From Afipia sp. GAS231 (GTDB lineage: Bacteria; Pseudomonadota; Alphaproteobacteria; Rhizobiales; Xanthobacteraceae): a stretch of DNA of 64,000 nucleotides. The stretch spans positions 1,178,001 through 1,242,000 of the forward strand of contig NZ_LT629703.1 in the NCBI RefSeq assembly GCF_900103365.1, in the 5' to 3' direction. Each line of letters opens with the position of its first letter. Positions within the stretch are counted from its first letter, which is position 1. Below are positions 34,421-42,067 of the stretch, piece by piece. Below the pieces are notes generated by a model. That model did no database searches and had not been told where the DNA came from. It saw only the letters and a list, made by a program, of their open reading frames with translations. Both the position numbers and the translations under genes were made by a program.

Positions 34421-35011
34421 TCAGAAAAACGTGGTCAGATTTTTGGCCAGCAGAATGCTCTGTTCAAGCAATATCTCGCGTCTGGCGATCTTCCAGCCCT
34501 TGTCAGTGAGGCGCAACGTGTCGTGGCGGCGCCCGACAAAGGTGTAGGTCTCGTATTCGACCCGGTTCTGGTAGACCAGAAAGCGCGAGGTGACATCGAG
34601 TTCGCGCGCGTCGCCGATCTCTGGCCGCGCAGCCTTGATCTGCACGTTGCTGACCATGTGGGTGATCCGCGACAGCGGCTCTTCGGCATAGTGGACGCCG
34701 GTCAGGATCTGATCGACGCGCTTGGTGAGCGTCCATTTGTCTTCATCGAACCAGCTGATGCCCTCGCCCTGTCGGGTGTTCTCGCGCGCGGCCTGCTGGC
34801 CGAACTTCACATTGCGCCGGATCGGCATGAAATAGCAGATGTCTTCGGCGAGCAGGTCGAGCCACTCCCGAAAGCGGCGCTCGTCGAGCAAGTCGGCCTC
34901 TTGGTAATAGAAATCCTCGACATCGGCCTTCAGCCGGTAATAGGCCGCCGATCTTTCGATCGAGGAATTCGCGGCCGGTAGCCGCTTCTGATCTTCAATG
35001 GTCGCCGTCAT
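34421..35011 (-). CDS. Aromatic-ring-hydroxylating dioxygenase, beta subunit
   Basis: 196 residues of the SnoaL/NTF2-like fold used by small subunits of Rieske non-heme iron oxygenases: DFYYQEADLLDERRFREWLDLLAEDICYFMPIRRN at the start, and VSNVQIKAARPEI, EYETYTFVGRRHDTLRL further on. It is structural and stabilises the alpha3beta3 hexamer. It follows the SDR gene by 15 bases. Intact. Confidence 0.93.
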   Translation of the reverse strand: MTATIEDQKRLPAANSSIERSAAYYRLKADVEDFYYQEADLLDERRFREWLDLLAEDICYFMPIRRNVKFGQQAARENTRQGEGISWFDEDKWTLTKRVDQILTGVHYAEEPLSRITHMVSNVQIKAARPEIGDARELDVTSRFLVYQNRVEYETYTFVGRRHDTLRLTDKGWKIARREILLEQSILLAKNLTTFF

Positions 35012-35026
35012 GGCACTTCTCCAGAA

Positions 35027-35833
35027 TTACGGAGCTGATTTTGCGGGAATGGGGCCGCCCTGCTGCGCAAAGCAGCCGACGTCGATCACGGTGCCGGACA
35101 GGGTTTCCGCCTCCGGCGACAGCAGGAACGCAACCACGTTGGCGATGTCGTCACCGGTGGCGACACGCCCTGCGGCGGTGCCGGGCGCGCTTTTGCCGAA
35201 CCGCGCGGCATCGCCGCCGACGCGGCCGAGACTCATGCCGCTGACAATGCCGCCGCCACCGGGAATGACGGTGTTGACGCGAATACGCTGATGAAAGAAG
35301 TCGTAGGCCATCGCCGTGCTGAGTGCGGCGACGCCGCCCTTGCTCGCACTGTAGACCGCCATGTTCGGCTTGCCCCAGCCGGCGCCGGACCCGATGTTGA
35401 CGATCGAGCCCCCGCCCTGCGCGATCATGTGCGGGACGGCGGCGCGGCTGGTCAGATAAGGCCCTTTGAGATTGACGGCGATGATGCGGTCGAAAACCTC
35501 TTCATCGGTGTCGAGGACGGTGCCGAGCGGACCGATCGCGGCATTGTTGACGACTGCGTCGATGCGGCCAAAGCGCGCGAGCGCCCGCTCAACCACCTTG
35601 GCGACGTCGGCCGACAGCGACACGTCAGCCTCCATCAGTTCTGCGGCAAGGCCGCGTCGCCCGAGTTCTTCGCGGAGCCCGGGGATCGCATGCTGCGCCG
35701 TACTGGAAACCTGGGGCGCTTCCAGCCCGAAAGCCACGACCGAATGGCCGCGTTGCGCCAGGCCCAGCGTAATTGCCCGGCCAATGCCAAAGGTGCCGCC
35801 GCTGACGAGGACGACTTTTGCCGAGACGCTCAC
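35027..35833 (-). CDS. Short-chain dehydrogenase in the dioxygenase operon
   Basis: 268 residues with the Rossmann motif GGTFGIG, NNAAIG, Ser (NIGSGAGWG) and the catalytic YSASK. In Rieske dioxygenase operons an SDR commonly oxidises the cis-dihydrodiol to a catechol, and that is the most likely role here. The start overlaps the stop of the alpha-subunit gene by four bases (ATGA). It is a different SDR from that at 32924. Substrate not shown. Confidence 0.9.
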   Translation of the reverse strand: MSVSAKVVLVSGGTFGIGRAITLGLAQRGHSVVAFGLEAPQVSSTAQHAIPGLREELGRRGLAAELMEADVSLSADVAKVVERALARFGRIDAVVNNAAIGPLGTVLDTDEEVFDRIIAVNLKGPYLTSRAAVPHMIAQGGGSIVNIGSGAGWGKPNMAVYSASKGGVAALSTAMAYDFFHQRIRVNTVIPGGGGIVSGMSLGRVGGDAARFGKSAPGTAAGRVATGDDIANVVAFLLSPEAETLSGTVIDVGCFAQQGGPIPAKSAP

Positions 35834-37179
35834 TCTGCGGCCTGCCGGTTGCCCGCGGGCGTGCCCAGCAGTTCAGTCCATTCGCCACTATTCATGTAAG
35901 TGGCCCAGCGACGATAGAAACCGCGCGCAATCTGCTCGGTGACCTGCGTGCTCACCTCCCCGCCCAAATGATGGTCGGTGACGTAGGCGCCCATCGACTG
36001 CTGGTAGTTGAAGGGATAGCGGCGCGCGACGGTGCCGGTGCTGGCCGCAGTCGCATACAACCAGTTTTCCATGTCGTCCTGTTCGGTCATCCCGGCGGGA
36101 CCGGAGTAACGCATGTAGTAGCGGCGCAGATAGTCCTTGGCCTCCTTGGGCGCATCCTTGTCGACCAGGAAGAAGCGCCAGCCTTCAGTCGAAGTTGGGC
36201 TGTGCGGATGCCAGGCGCAGAGACCGCGCGGCTGCCGACCGTGATAGGAGGTGTTGGGGAAGATGGTGCCGACAAACGGCAACAGTTTTGCCTGCTCGCC
36301 GAGCCGTCGCTTTCGTTCCTCGAAACAATGCCGGAAGTATTGTTCCAGGATCGGATTGTCGAGAAACGATTCTACATATTCGTCGGCATCCGGCTGGATC
36401 GCCGAGTGCACGCCGTGCCCTTCGGGAAAACTGATCCAGACATGCTGCGCCTTTTCCAGTTCGTCATCGCGCCGGCCCTTCTTGCCGGCCGCAGCACTCG
36501 GACCGATGCCGATCAGGTCGACCGACCGGTGACTGGGATTGTGATAGGTATCGCCGAGGAAATTTTCCGCCGCAAACTTCCAGTTGGCGGGGAATACCCA
36601 TTTGTGCACACCGATCACCTCGGAGCCGCCCTCGCGGCCATCGCGGCAATCCAGTGCCTGGTCGAGATGAATTTTGGCCTTGCCGAGATAGGTGATGAAA
36701 TCGGGCGCGTCCTTGTCCCAGGTCGCCCAGATCGAACCCTTGTAGTTATGGAGCTTCGCCACCGCGACCAGCGAGTTCGCCTCGCGGTCGAGCACCCCGT
36801 CATACAGGTTCCGATGCAGTGGAACGCCTTGCAGCTTGCCGTCGGTGGTGTAGGTCCAGCTATGATAGGGACAGGTGAACAGCGAGGTATTGCCTTGCTC
36901 GTAACGGCACACCTTCATGCCGCGATGCCGGCATGAATTGAGAAAGACGTGGATTTCGCTTTTCTTGTCACGGCAGAGGATGACGGATTCTTCGCCCATC
37001 CGCGACGTGTAGAAGTCGCCGGGGTTCGGAACCAGGCTTTCGTGACCGACCAAGAGCCACGCCCGCGTGAACACCTTGTCCAGCTCTTCTTTGTAGATGT
37101 TCGCGTCCACGAAAATTTCGCGGCTGATGAAGCCGTTGTTGACGTCGACGAGTTGGTCAAAATCGTTCCGCAAGGTCAT
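35830..37179 (-). CDS. Aromatic-ring-hydroxylating dioxygenase, alpha subunit (Rieske)
   Basis: 449 residues from the ATG at 37179, which follows GTGGAGGAAGGC. The Rieske [2Fe-2S] site is Cys83-x-His85 and Cys103-x2-His106 (CRHRG and CPYHSW). The mononuclear iron site has the bridging Asp210 and His213/His217 (GDTYHNPSH), with an acidic EQDDMENW near the C-terminus for the third ligand. The subunit inserts O2 into aromatic rings with electrons from a ferredoxin and reductase, neither of which is encoded nearby. The substrate cannot be told from sequence by eye. Confidence 0.95.
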   Translation of the reverse strand: MTLRNDFDQLVDVNNGFISREIFVDANIYKEELDKVFTRAWLLVGHESLVPNPGDFYTSRMGEESVILCRDKKSEIHVFLNSCRHRGMKVCRYEQGNTSLFTCPYHSWTYTTDGKLQGVPLHRNLYDGVLDREANSLVAVAKLHNYKGSIWATWDKDAPDFITYLGKAKIHLDQALDCRDGREGGSEVIGVHKWVFPANWKFAAENFLGDTYHNPSHRSVDLIGIGPSAAAGKKGRRDDELEKAQHVWISFPEGHGVHSAIQPDADEYVESFLDNPILEQYFRHCFEERKRRLGEQAKLLPFVGTIFPNTSYHGRQPRGLCAWHPHSPTSTEGWRFFLVDKDAPKEAKDYLRRYYMRYSGPAGMTEQDDMENWLYATAASTGTVARRYPFNYQQSMGAYVTDHHLGGEVSTQVTEQIARGFYRRWATYMNSGEWTELLGTPAGNRQAAE

Positions 37180-37229
37180 GCCTTCCTCCACGTTCACCAA
37201 TCCACGCCGCTCGACGCGGCCGTGGCCGC

Positions 37230-38462
37230 TTATTTGTCCAGTCTGCAGCCGCCGGCGTCCTCGGGACGAAACGCCTTGTCACCGGGAATGACGGAGATCT
37301 TCTCGTAATAGTCCCAGGGATATTGGCTCGCTTCGGGCTTCTTCACCCGATACAGCGACAGATCGTAGATGACGCGGCCGTCGTTGCGGACATGCGCAGG
37401 CCGGCCGAAGAAATCGACCGGCAGCTTGCGCATCTCGGCATTGACGGCTTTGGCTTCATCGGTTCCGCCGGCCTGAACAGCCTTCAGATAGTGGCGCACC
37501 GCGGCGTAGGTGGCGGCCTGCAATTTGGTCGGCTCGCGCTTTTCGATCGCAAAGAAGCGCTTGGCGAAGGCCCGCGAGCCGTCGTCCTGGTCCCAATAAT
37601 ACTGGGCGGCGATGTACATGCCCTGGGCATCCCTCAGCCCGATCGAATGAACGTCCGAAATGAAGGTCAGCATCCCGACCACGGTCTGGCCGGATTGCTG
37701 AAGACCGAATTCATGCGTCTGCTTGACCGCGTTGACAGTGTCGGCGCCGGTGCCGGCGAGCGCCACGACGCTGGCCTTGGAATTCTGTGCGGCCAGCAGA
37801 AAGGACGAGAAGTCTGACGTATTGAAGGGATAACGCACCACGCCGAGCACCTTGCCGCCGGCGTCGGTCACCGCCTTGGACGCATCCTTCACCATCGCGG
37901 ATCCGAACGAGTAGTCGACCGCGACGAAGAACCAGTCCTTGCCGATCCGGCGGCTGAGCTCACCGACCAGGCCGGCTGACAGCGCGTAGGTGTCGTCGGC
38001 CCAATGCGTGACGACGGGAGAACATTTTTCGCCGGTCAGTTCGGACGTTGCAGCGCCCGAGACCAAAGCGGTTCGATTGCTCTGCGTGGCAAGCCCCGCG
38101 ACGGCAAGGCCGACCGAACTGACGGCAAGATCGGTCACCGCATCGACATGCCCGATGTCGAACCACTGACGTGCAATTCCGACGGCGATATCGGGCTTGT
38201 TCTGATGGTCCGCCGAAATGATCTCGACCGGCTTGCCGAGCACCGTGTTGTGAAAATCCTCGGCCGCAAGTTTCGCCGCCGTCACCGAGCCGGGACCGCC
38301 GAGATCGCGCCCGCTGCCATAGTCACCCAGCACCGCGATGCGCACGACACCGTCGGAGATACCAGATCCATCCGGTTCGGCCTGCGCCACGGACGACAGG
38401 AGCGTCAGGGCCGCGATCGAGGATGCCGCCATACTCGCATGGGTGCCGCTGTACCGAAGCAA
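37230..38462 (-). CDS. Periplasmic substrate-binding protein, first gene of the dioxygenase operon
   Basis: 410 residues from a TTG at 38462 that follows GGGAGGTAGG; an ATG at 38432 is possible. A signal peptide (about 1-28, ends AQA-EP) precedes a Peripla_BP_6 domain. It shares ADHQNKPDI, VGVVRYPFNTSDFSSFLL-like, IGLRDAQG and AAVRHYLKAVQ motifs with the binding protein at 3873, so the two are paralogues. No permease or ATPase gene is nearby. Its place ahead of the dioxygenase genes suggests it binds the substrate or a precursor of that pathway. Confidence 0.9.
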   Translation of the reverse strand: MLRYSGTHASMAASSIAALTLLSSVAQAEPDGSGISDGVVRIAVLGDYGSGRDLGGPGSVTAAKLAAEDFHNTVLGKPVEIISADHQNKPDIAVGIARQWFDIGHVDAVTDLAVSSVGLAVAGLATQSNRTALVSGAATSELTGEKCSPVVTHWADDTYALSAGLVGELSRRIGKDWFFVAVDYSFGSAMVKDASKAVTDAGGKVLGVVRYPFNTSDFSSFLLAAQNSKASVVALAGTGADTVNAVKQTHEFGLQQSGQTVVGMLTFISDVHSIGLRDAQGMYIAAQYYWDQDDGSRAFAKRFFAIEKREPTKLQAATYAAVRHYLKAVQAGGTDEAKAVNAEMRKLPVDFFGRPAHVRNDGRVIYDLSLYRVKKPEASQYPWDYYEKISVIPGDKAFRPEDAGGCRLDK

Positions 38463-38481
38463 TTTCCTACCTCCCGCGATG

Positions 38482-38498
38482 TGTCCACTAGATGGACA
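38482..38498. promoter_or_regulatory. IclR-type operator in the divergent region
   Basis: TGTCCA-CTAGA-TGGACA is a perfect 17-base palindrome with a five-base centre, of the size and form of IclR operators. It lies 20 bases upstream of the binding-protein start and 87 bases before the iclR start, so it can control both directions. Confidence 0.75.
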
Positions 38499-38584
38499 TC
38501 ATTATCATATTTCGATATACTATGGCCCTCAACCGGATGGTCAAGCGCCTTGTGCGCAGGCGGCCCTGCAAAAATTGGTGGTCG

Positions 38585-39445
38585 ATGACGAAGAAGCCCA
38601 AGGAAACGGTGAAGGAAACGGTGAAGACGGAAGCAACGAGTGCGGACAACGGCGCGGCCGGGGTGCGCGCCGTCGATCGCGCCATTGCCATCCTGCAATG
38701 CTTCACGCCGGATCAACCGGCGCTGAGCGTCATCGAAATCCAGAAGCGTGTCGGACTGAGCCGCCCCACCCTCTACCGGTTGCTGCAGACGCTGGCGCAG
38801 CGCGATCTCATTCTTGCCGAAGGCGATCCGCAGCGCTTCCGGCTTTCGCACGGCGTGATGAAGCTGTCGCATGTGTGGCTGAAGGGCCTCGACGTCGTCG
38901 CATTGGCGCGGTCGATCGTCGAAGGCCTGCGTGATCTCACCGGCGAGACCGCCGCCTTGTTCAAACTGCAGGAAGATCGCGGCATCTGCATCCTGGAATG
39001 CGAGAGCCGGCACATGCTCTCGATCAGCCGCGGCGTCGGCGATAGCTCGAGCCTCACCAGGGGCTCGACCGGCAGGGCCATGCTGGGGTTCATGGAGCCG
39101 CAACGCCAGGCGGAAATTCTCTCGACAATTCCGAGAGGCGCACAGCGCGCCAAGCTGGAAGAGGAAATCAAACTGGCGCGACAGCGGGGCTATGCGACCA
39201 GCCGCGGCGAGATCTTCGTCGGCGCGGTGGCGGTGTCCGCGCCCTATTTCGATCATCGCGGCAACGTCGTCGGCTCGGTCGGCATCTACGGCCCCAGCGC
39301 CCGCATCGACGAGCCAAAGATGCTCGAATATTCAAAACTGGCGCGCAAGGCCGGACGGGAAATTTCGACAGTCCTGGGGTTTGGGGAGAACGACCTGGCT
39401 GCGACAACGGACGCCGCATCGTCGCGGATTCACCGCCACCCTTGA
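38585..39445 (+). CDS. IclR-family transcriptional regulator
   Basis: 286 residues from the ATG at 38585. After a Lys/Glu-rich N-terminal tail comes the winged HTH (AVDRAIAILQCFTPDQPALSVIEIQKRVGLSRPTLYRLLQTL) and the ligand-binding domain with SRGVGDSSSLTRGSTGRAMLGF and GAVAVSAPYFDHRGNVVGSVGIYGP. IclR proteins sense aromatic or other catabolic intermediates. It is divergent from the dioxygenase operon with a 17-base palindrome between, so it very likely controls it. A longer frame from 38492 runs through the operator and is less likely. Confidence 0.92.
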   Translation: MTKKPKETVKETVKTEATSADNGAAGVRAVDRAIAILQCFTPDQPALSVIEIQKRVGLSRPTLYRLLQTLAQRDLILAEGDPQRFRLSHGVMKLSHVWLKGLDVVALARSIVEGLRDLTGETAALFKLQEDRGICILECESRHMLSISRGVGDSSSLTRGSTGRAMLGFMEPQRQAEILSTIPRGAQRAKLEEEIKLARQRGYATSRGEIFVGAVAVSAPYFDHRGNVVGSVGIYGPSARIDEPKMLEYSKLARKAGREISTVLGFGENDLAATTDAASSRIHRHP

Positions 39446-39687
39446 CAGATTGAATCTTGGAAGCGGTGCGGAATCCGTCATTTCAAGGCTTGCACAATAG
39501 GACGGCACCGACGCGGGGCTTTTCGCCAGCTGGAAGGCGCTCCAACCCATTAATTTTGGAAAGTGAGCAAAATTGAACAGACCGAAGGAAAGCAGAAGGG
39601 TCAATCTGCTTGCATCACCGATCCGCTTCGGCATCCGTCCGGTGACTGAGAGTGCTGGAACGCTCCCGCCCAATGCAGGGAAGCATC

Positions 39688-39912
39688 ATGACTTCAGCCC
39701 AGCAGTTTCTGAGCGCTATTGAGCGCCGTCGCTGTCTCCATTGCCGGACGCGGATGATGCTGGAACGCGTGTCGCCGGGGCCCACCGGTTTCGAGCACAG
39801 GTTGTTCCAATGCCCCAAATGCGATCACGTCGAGATAAGCGTCATCGCATCGGACCCCTTCCAGTCGAAAGCAGTCGGATGGCTGGCCGGCGAACCCAGA
39901 GCACCGCATTGA
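39688..39912 (+). CDS. Small zinc-ribbon protein (74 residues)
   Basis: From the ATG at 39688 (GGGAAG upstream). Two CxxC pairs, RCLHCRTRM and FQCPKCDHVE, form a zinc ribbon separated by about 22 residues (ERVSPGPTGFEHRL). It is followed after 10 bases by a second zinc-ribbon gene of the same design and then by two other small genes in the same direction. Function unknown; nucleic-acid or protein binding is possible. Confidence 0.78.
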   Translation: MTSAQQFLSAIERRRCLHCRTRMMLERVSPGPTGFEHRLFQCPKCDHVEISVIASDPFQSKAVGWLAGEPRAPH

Positions 39913-39922
39913 GGTAACTTCC

Positions 39923-40183
39923 ATGCTCGAAAAACAAAACCAGGGCCCGCAATGCACGGCTTGCGGTTCTCCCATGAAGCTTTCGGCGATTGAGCCGAGC
40001 AGTACGGGCCAGGATTTGCGAACGTTTAGTTGCCCCATCTGCAAAAGAGTCGAGAGACATATCATCGAAAGTCTGGTGACGGAGGCCTGGCTGGAGCCGC
40101 GACGCACCATCAAAGGCCGCGGGGAAAACACCATCACCCACGAGATTGATCGCGGACGCATGATTCCGAAGAGGACACATTAG
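39923..40183 (+). CDS. Small zinc-ribbon protein (86 residues)
   Basis: Two CxxC pairs, QCTACGSPM and FSCPICKRVE, with a TGQDLRT turn before the second pair, close in design to the product of the gene just upstream (10-base gap). The C-terminal 40 residues are basic and probably flexible. The pair looks like a tandem duplication that has diverged. Function unknown. Confidence 0.78.
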   Translation: MLEKQNQGPQCTACGSPMKLSAIEPSSTGQDLRTFSCPICKRVERHIIESLVTEAWLEPRRTIKGRGENTITHEIDRGRMIPKRTH

Positions 40184-40216
40184 ATTGGCTGACATCCTCG
40201 TAACCAGGTATCGACG

Positions 40217-40435
40217 ATGCGAAAGTTCTTTTTCGATATGAAAGACGGCGTCCCGACGCGAGACCGCATCGGGATCGAGTTCAACACGAATGCTGAAGCG
40301 ATCAGTCACTGCAAGGAGATCGCGCAGGACTTCCGCGACAACAGCCTGCGGGACGACAAGGACCTCGAGATACTGGTCGTCAACGAAAACGGGAGGGAGA
40401 TTCATCGCGAGTTTGTTCACCGCGAGCCGCAATAA
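40217..40435 (+). CDS. DUF6894-like small protein (72 residues)
   Basis: The start MRKFFFDMKDGVPTRDRIGIEF and the following NAEAISHCKEIAQDFRDN and LEILVVNENGREIHREFVH match the small DUF6894 type common in rhizobia (beta-alpha-beta, about 70-80 residues). Cytoplasmic. It lies 33 bases after the zinc-ribbon pair. Function unknown. Confidence 0.78.
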   Translation: MRKFFFDMKDGVPTRDRIGIEFNTNAEAISHCKEIAQDFRDNSLRDDKDLEILVVNENGREIHREFVHREPQ

Positions 40436-40489
40436 AACCGGCAGGTCGGATTGCCCTGCAAGAACCCGCTCCAAACCGAGTGACCAAAA

Positions 40490-40696
40490 ATGATGACCAA
40501 CTCGACTCTCGAGTTCGAACGCTTGCTGGGAAAGGCCGCGCTCGCACTGTGGCCGGACCTGCCTCGCGACGTGCAGGAGATCCTTTTCGAAACCGCCGTG
40601 GTCGGCGACGTCACCATTCGAAACCATTTGGCTTCGTACCTGCACGACCACCGTCCGAAAACGGCGCAGCCATCAAAGTCGGCGCAGTTGGCGTAA
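40490..40696 (+). CDS. Small hypothetical protein (68 residues)
   Basis: A helical protein (EFERLLGKAALALWPDLPRDVQEILFETAVVG, then IRNHLASYLHDHRP), no Cys, no signal. It is the last of a row of four small genes in the same direction. I know this type as a conserved hypothetical in Bradyrhizobium-like genomes but not its function. Confidence 0.72.
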   Translation: MMTNSTLEFERLLGKAALALWPDLPRDVQEILFETAVVGDVTIRNHLASYLHDHRPKTAQPSKSAQLA

Positions 40697-40777
40697 AGCG
40701 GGCTGCAATATTGATGGGGTGACGCCTTGTCACCCCGCTGCACGCATCGACACTGGCGGCTATTTCCGATCAGCCCA

Positions 40778-41836
40778 TCAGGATAATGGCTCGTCATTGA
40801 TGTGAAGCCGTTGCTCGGCGAGCAACTCGACCATCCTGTGCTGCCTGAAGAATTTCTTGGTCGGTCGCGCAGGAAACCCTGCCCAGCGCTCGCCCGCCGG
40901 AATATCCCGCGTCACCCCGCTCGCGCCCGCGATCTGCGCACCGTCTCCAATCGTCAGGTGCGGCGCGATGCCGCTTTGCCCTCCGACCGCGACAAAATTT
41001 CCCAAAGTGGTTGAACCTGCAATTCCGGCCTGCGCCGCGATGACGCAATTTCGGCCGATAACGACGTTGTGGGCAATTTGAACAAGGTTGTCGATCTTGC
41101 AGCCTTGCCCGATCACCGTGTTGCGTATCGAGCCGCGATCAATGGTGGTGTTTGCGCCAATCTCGACAAGGTCGTGAACGATGACGGCCCCGATTTGCGC
41201 CACCTTCAAATGGCCTTCACGGCCCAGCGAAAAGCCGAAGCCATCCTGTCCGATCGCGACGCCAGGGTGGATGATGACGTGATCGCCGACCGAAGCGTGC
41301 GTGATCGCGCAACCGGCACCGATCGAGCACGAACGCCCAATGACGACGCCAGGACCGATCACCGCGTTCGGTCCGATACAGGTGAATTCGCCGATTTGTG
41401 CGTCAGGCCCTATCATGGCGCCGGGATCGATGGTGACGCCCTCGCCGAGGATGGCCGTCTCATGGACAACAGCTCTTTCAGAGACGCCCGTCATTCCAAA
41501 GGTGGACCTCGGACTGGCCGCACCGGGATAGAGCAACGCCAGCACCAGACAGTAGATCCGGTACGGATCCGGCGTGACGAATTGAAATGTACCGGCCGGA
41601 ACAAACTCGCTGAACCGCGGCGACACAAGGCATGCCCGCGCCTTGGTGTTCTTGAGGTCATCGAGATATTTGCGGTTGTCCATATAGCACAGGTCGACAG
41701 CGGAAGCCGATTCCAGAGGGGCTACCGCCGAAATCATAAAGTCGATATTCGGACTGGACAGACCGGCAATCTGCGCAATTTCGCGACCTGCCAACACGCG
41801 GTGAGCAGTGAAGAATGGCAAAGCCTGTGCTGGCAT
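40778..41836 (-). CDS. lpxD: LpxD-type UDP-3-O-acylglucosamine N-acyltransferase, outside the lipid A locus
   Basis: 352 residues. An N-terminal uridine-binding domain (about 1-105) is followed by a left-handed beta helix with many [IVL]-G-x-x-x-x hexapeptide repeats (about 110-300) and the LpxD active-site stretch [16 protein letters not shown] with the catalytic His. LpxD adds the N-linked 3-hydroxyacyl chain in lipid A synthesis. The usual bamA-lpxD-fabZ-lpxA context is absent here, so this is probably a second, stand-alone copy with its own acyl or sugar preference. The full length looks functional. Confidence 0.9.
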   Translation of the reverse strand: MPAQALPFFTAHRVLAGREIAQIAGLSSPNIDFMISAVAPLESASAVDLCYMDNRKYLDDLKNTKARACLVSPRFSEFVPAGTFQFVTPDPYRIYCLVLALLYPGAASPRSTFGMTGVSERAVVHETAILGEGVTIDPGAMIGPDAQIGEFTCIGPNAVIGPGVVIGRSCSIGAGCAITHASVGDHVIIHPGVAIGQDGFGFSLGREGHLKVAQIGAVIVHDLVEIGANTTIDRGSIRNTVIGQGCKIDNLVQIAHNVVIGRNCVIAAQAGIAGSTTLGNFVAVGGQSGIAPHLTIGDGAQIAGASGVTRDIPAGERWAGFPARPTKKFFRQHRMVELLAEQRLHINDEPLS

Positions 41837-42067
41837 GGTGCTCTTTACGTTGAATGCGTGGGTAGAGCGCCATGCAAACTTGTGGATCGGGTGCGGTCAG
41901 CCTAGCAAATCGCCGGCCCGGATAGTGCTTTATTTTGTTTCCAGCGACGCTCAAAGGGCCGCAATCCGGACCCGGCCACGTCTTGCTTGCGTCACAAACG
42001 CCTCGCGGCTCCCGGCGATGGGCTCAATGGTGAGACGTTGTGCCGTCTGCGCTGAGGCGCAGCGCCC

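Noticed and set aside
36195..36434. Small plus-strand frames inside the dioxygenase alpha gene
   Set aside because: Out-of-phase shadows of a gene with complete Rieske and iron-site motifs.
38492..38584. N-terminal extension of the IclR protein
   Set aside because: It would begin inside the operator and adds residues without similarity to the family; the ATG at 38585 gives the normal start.
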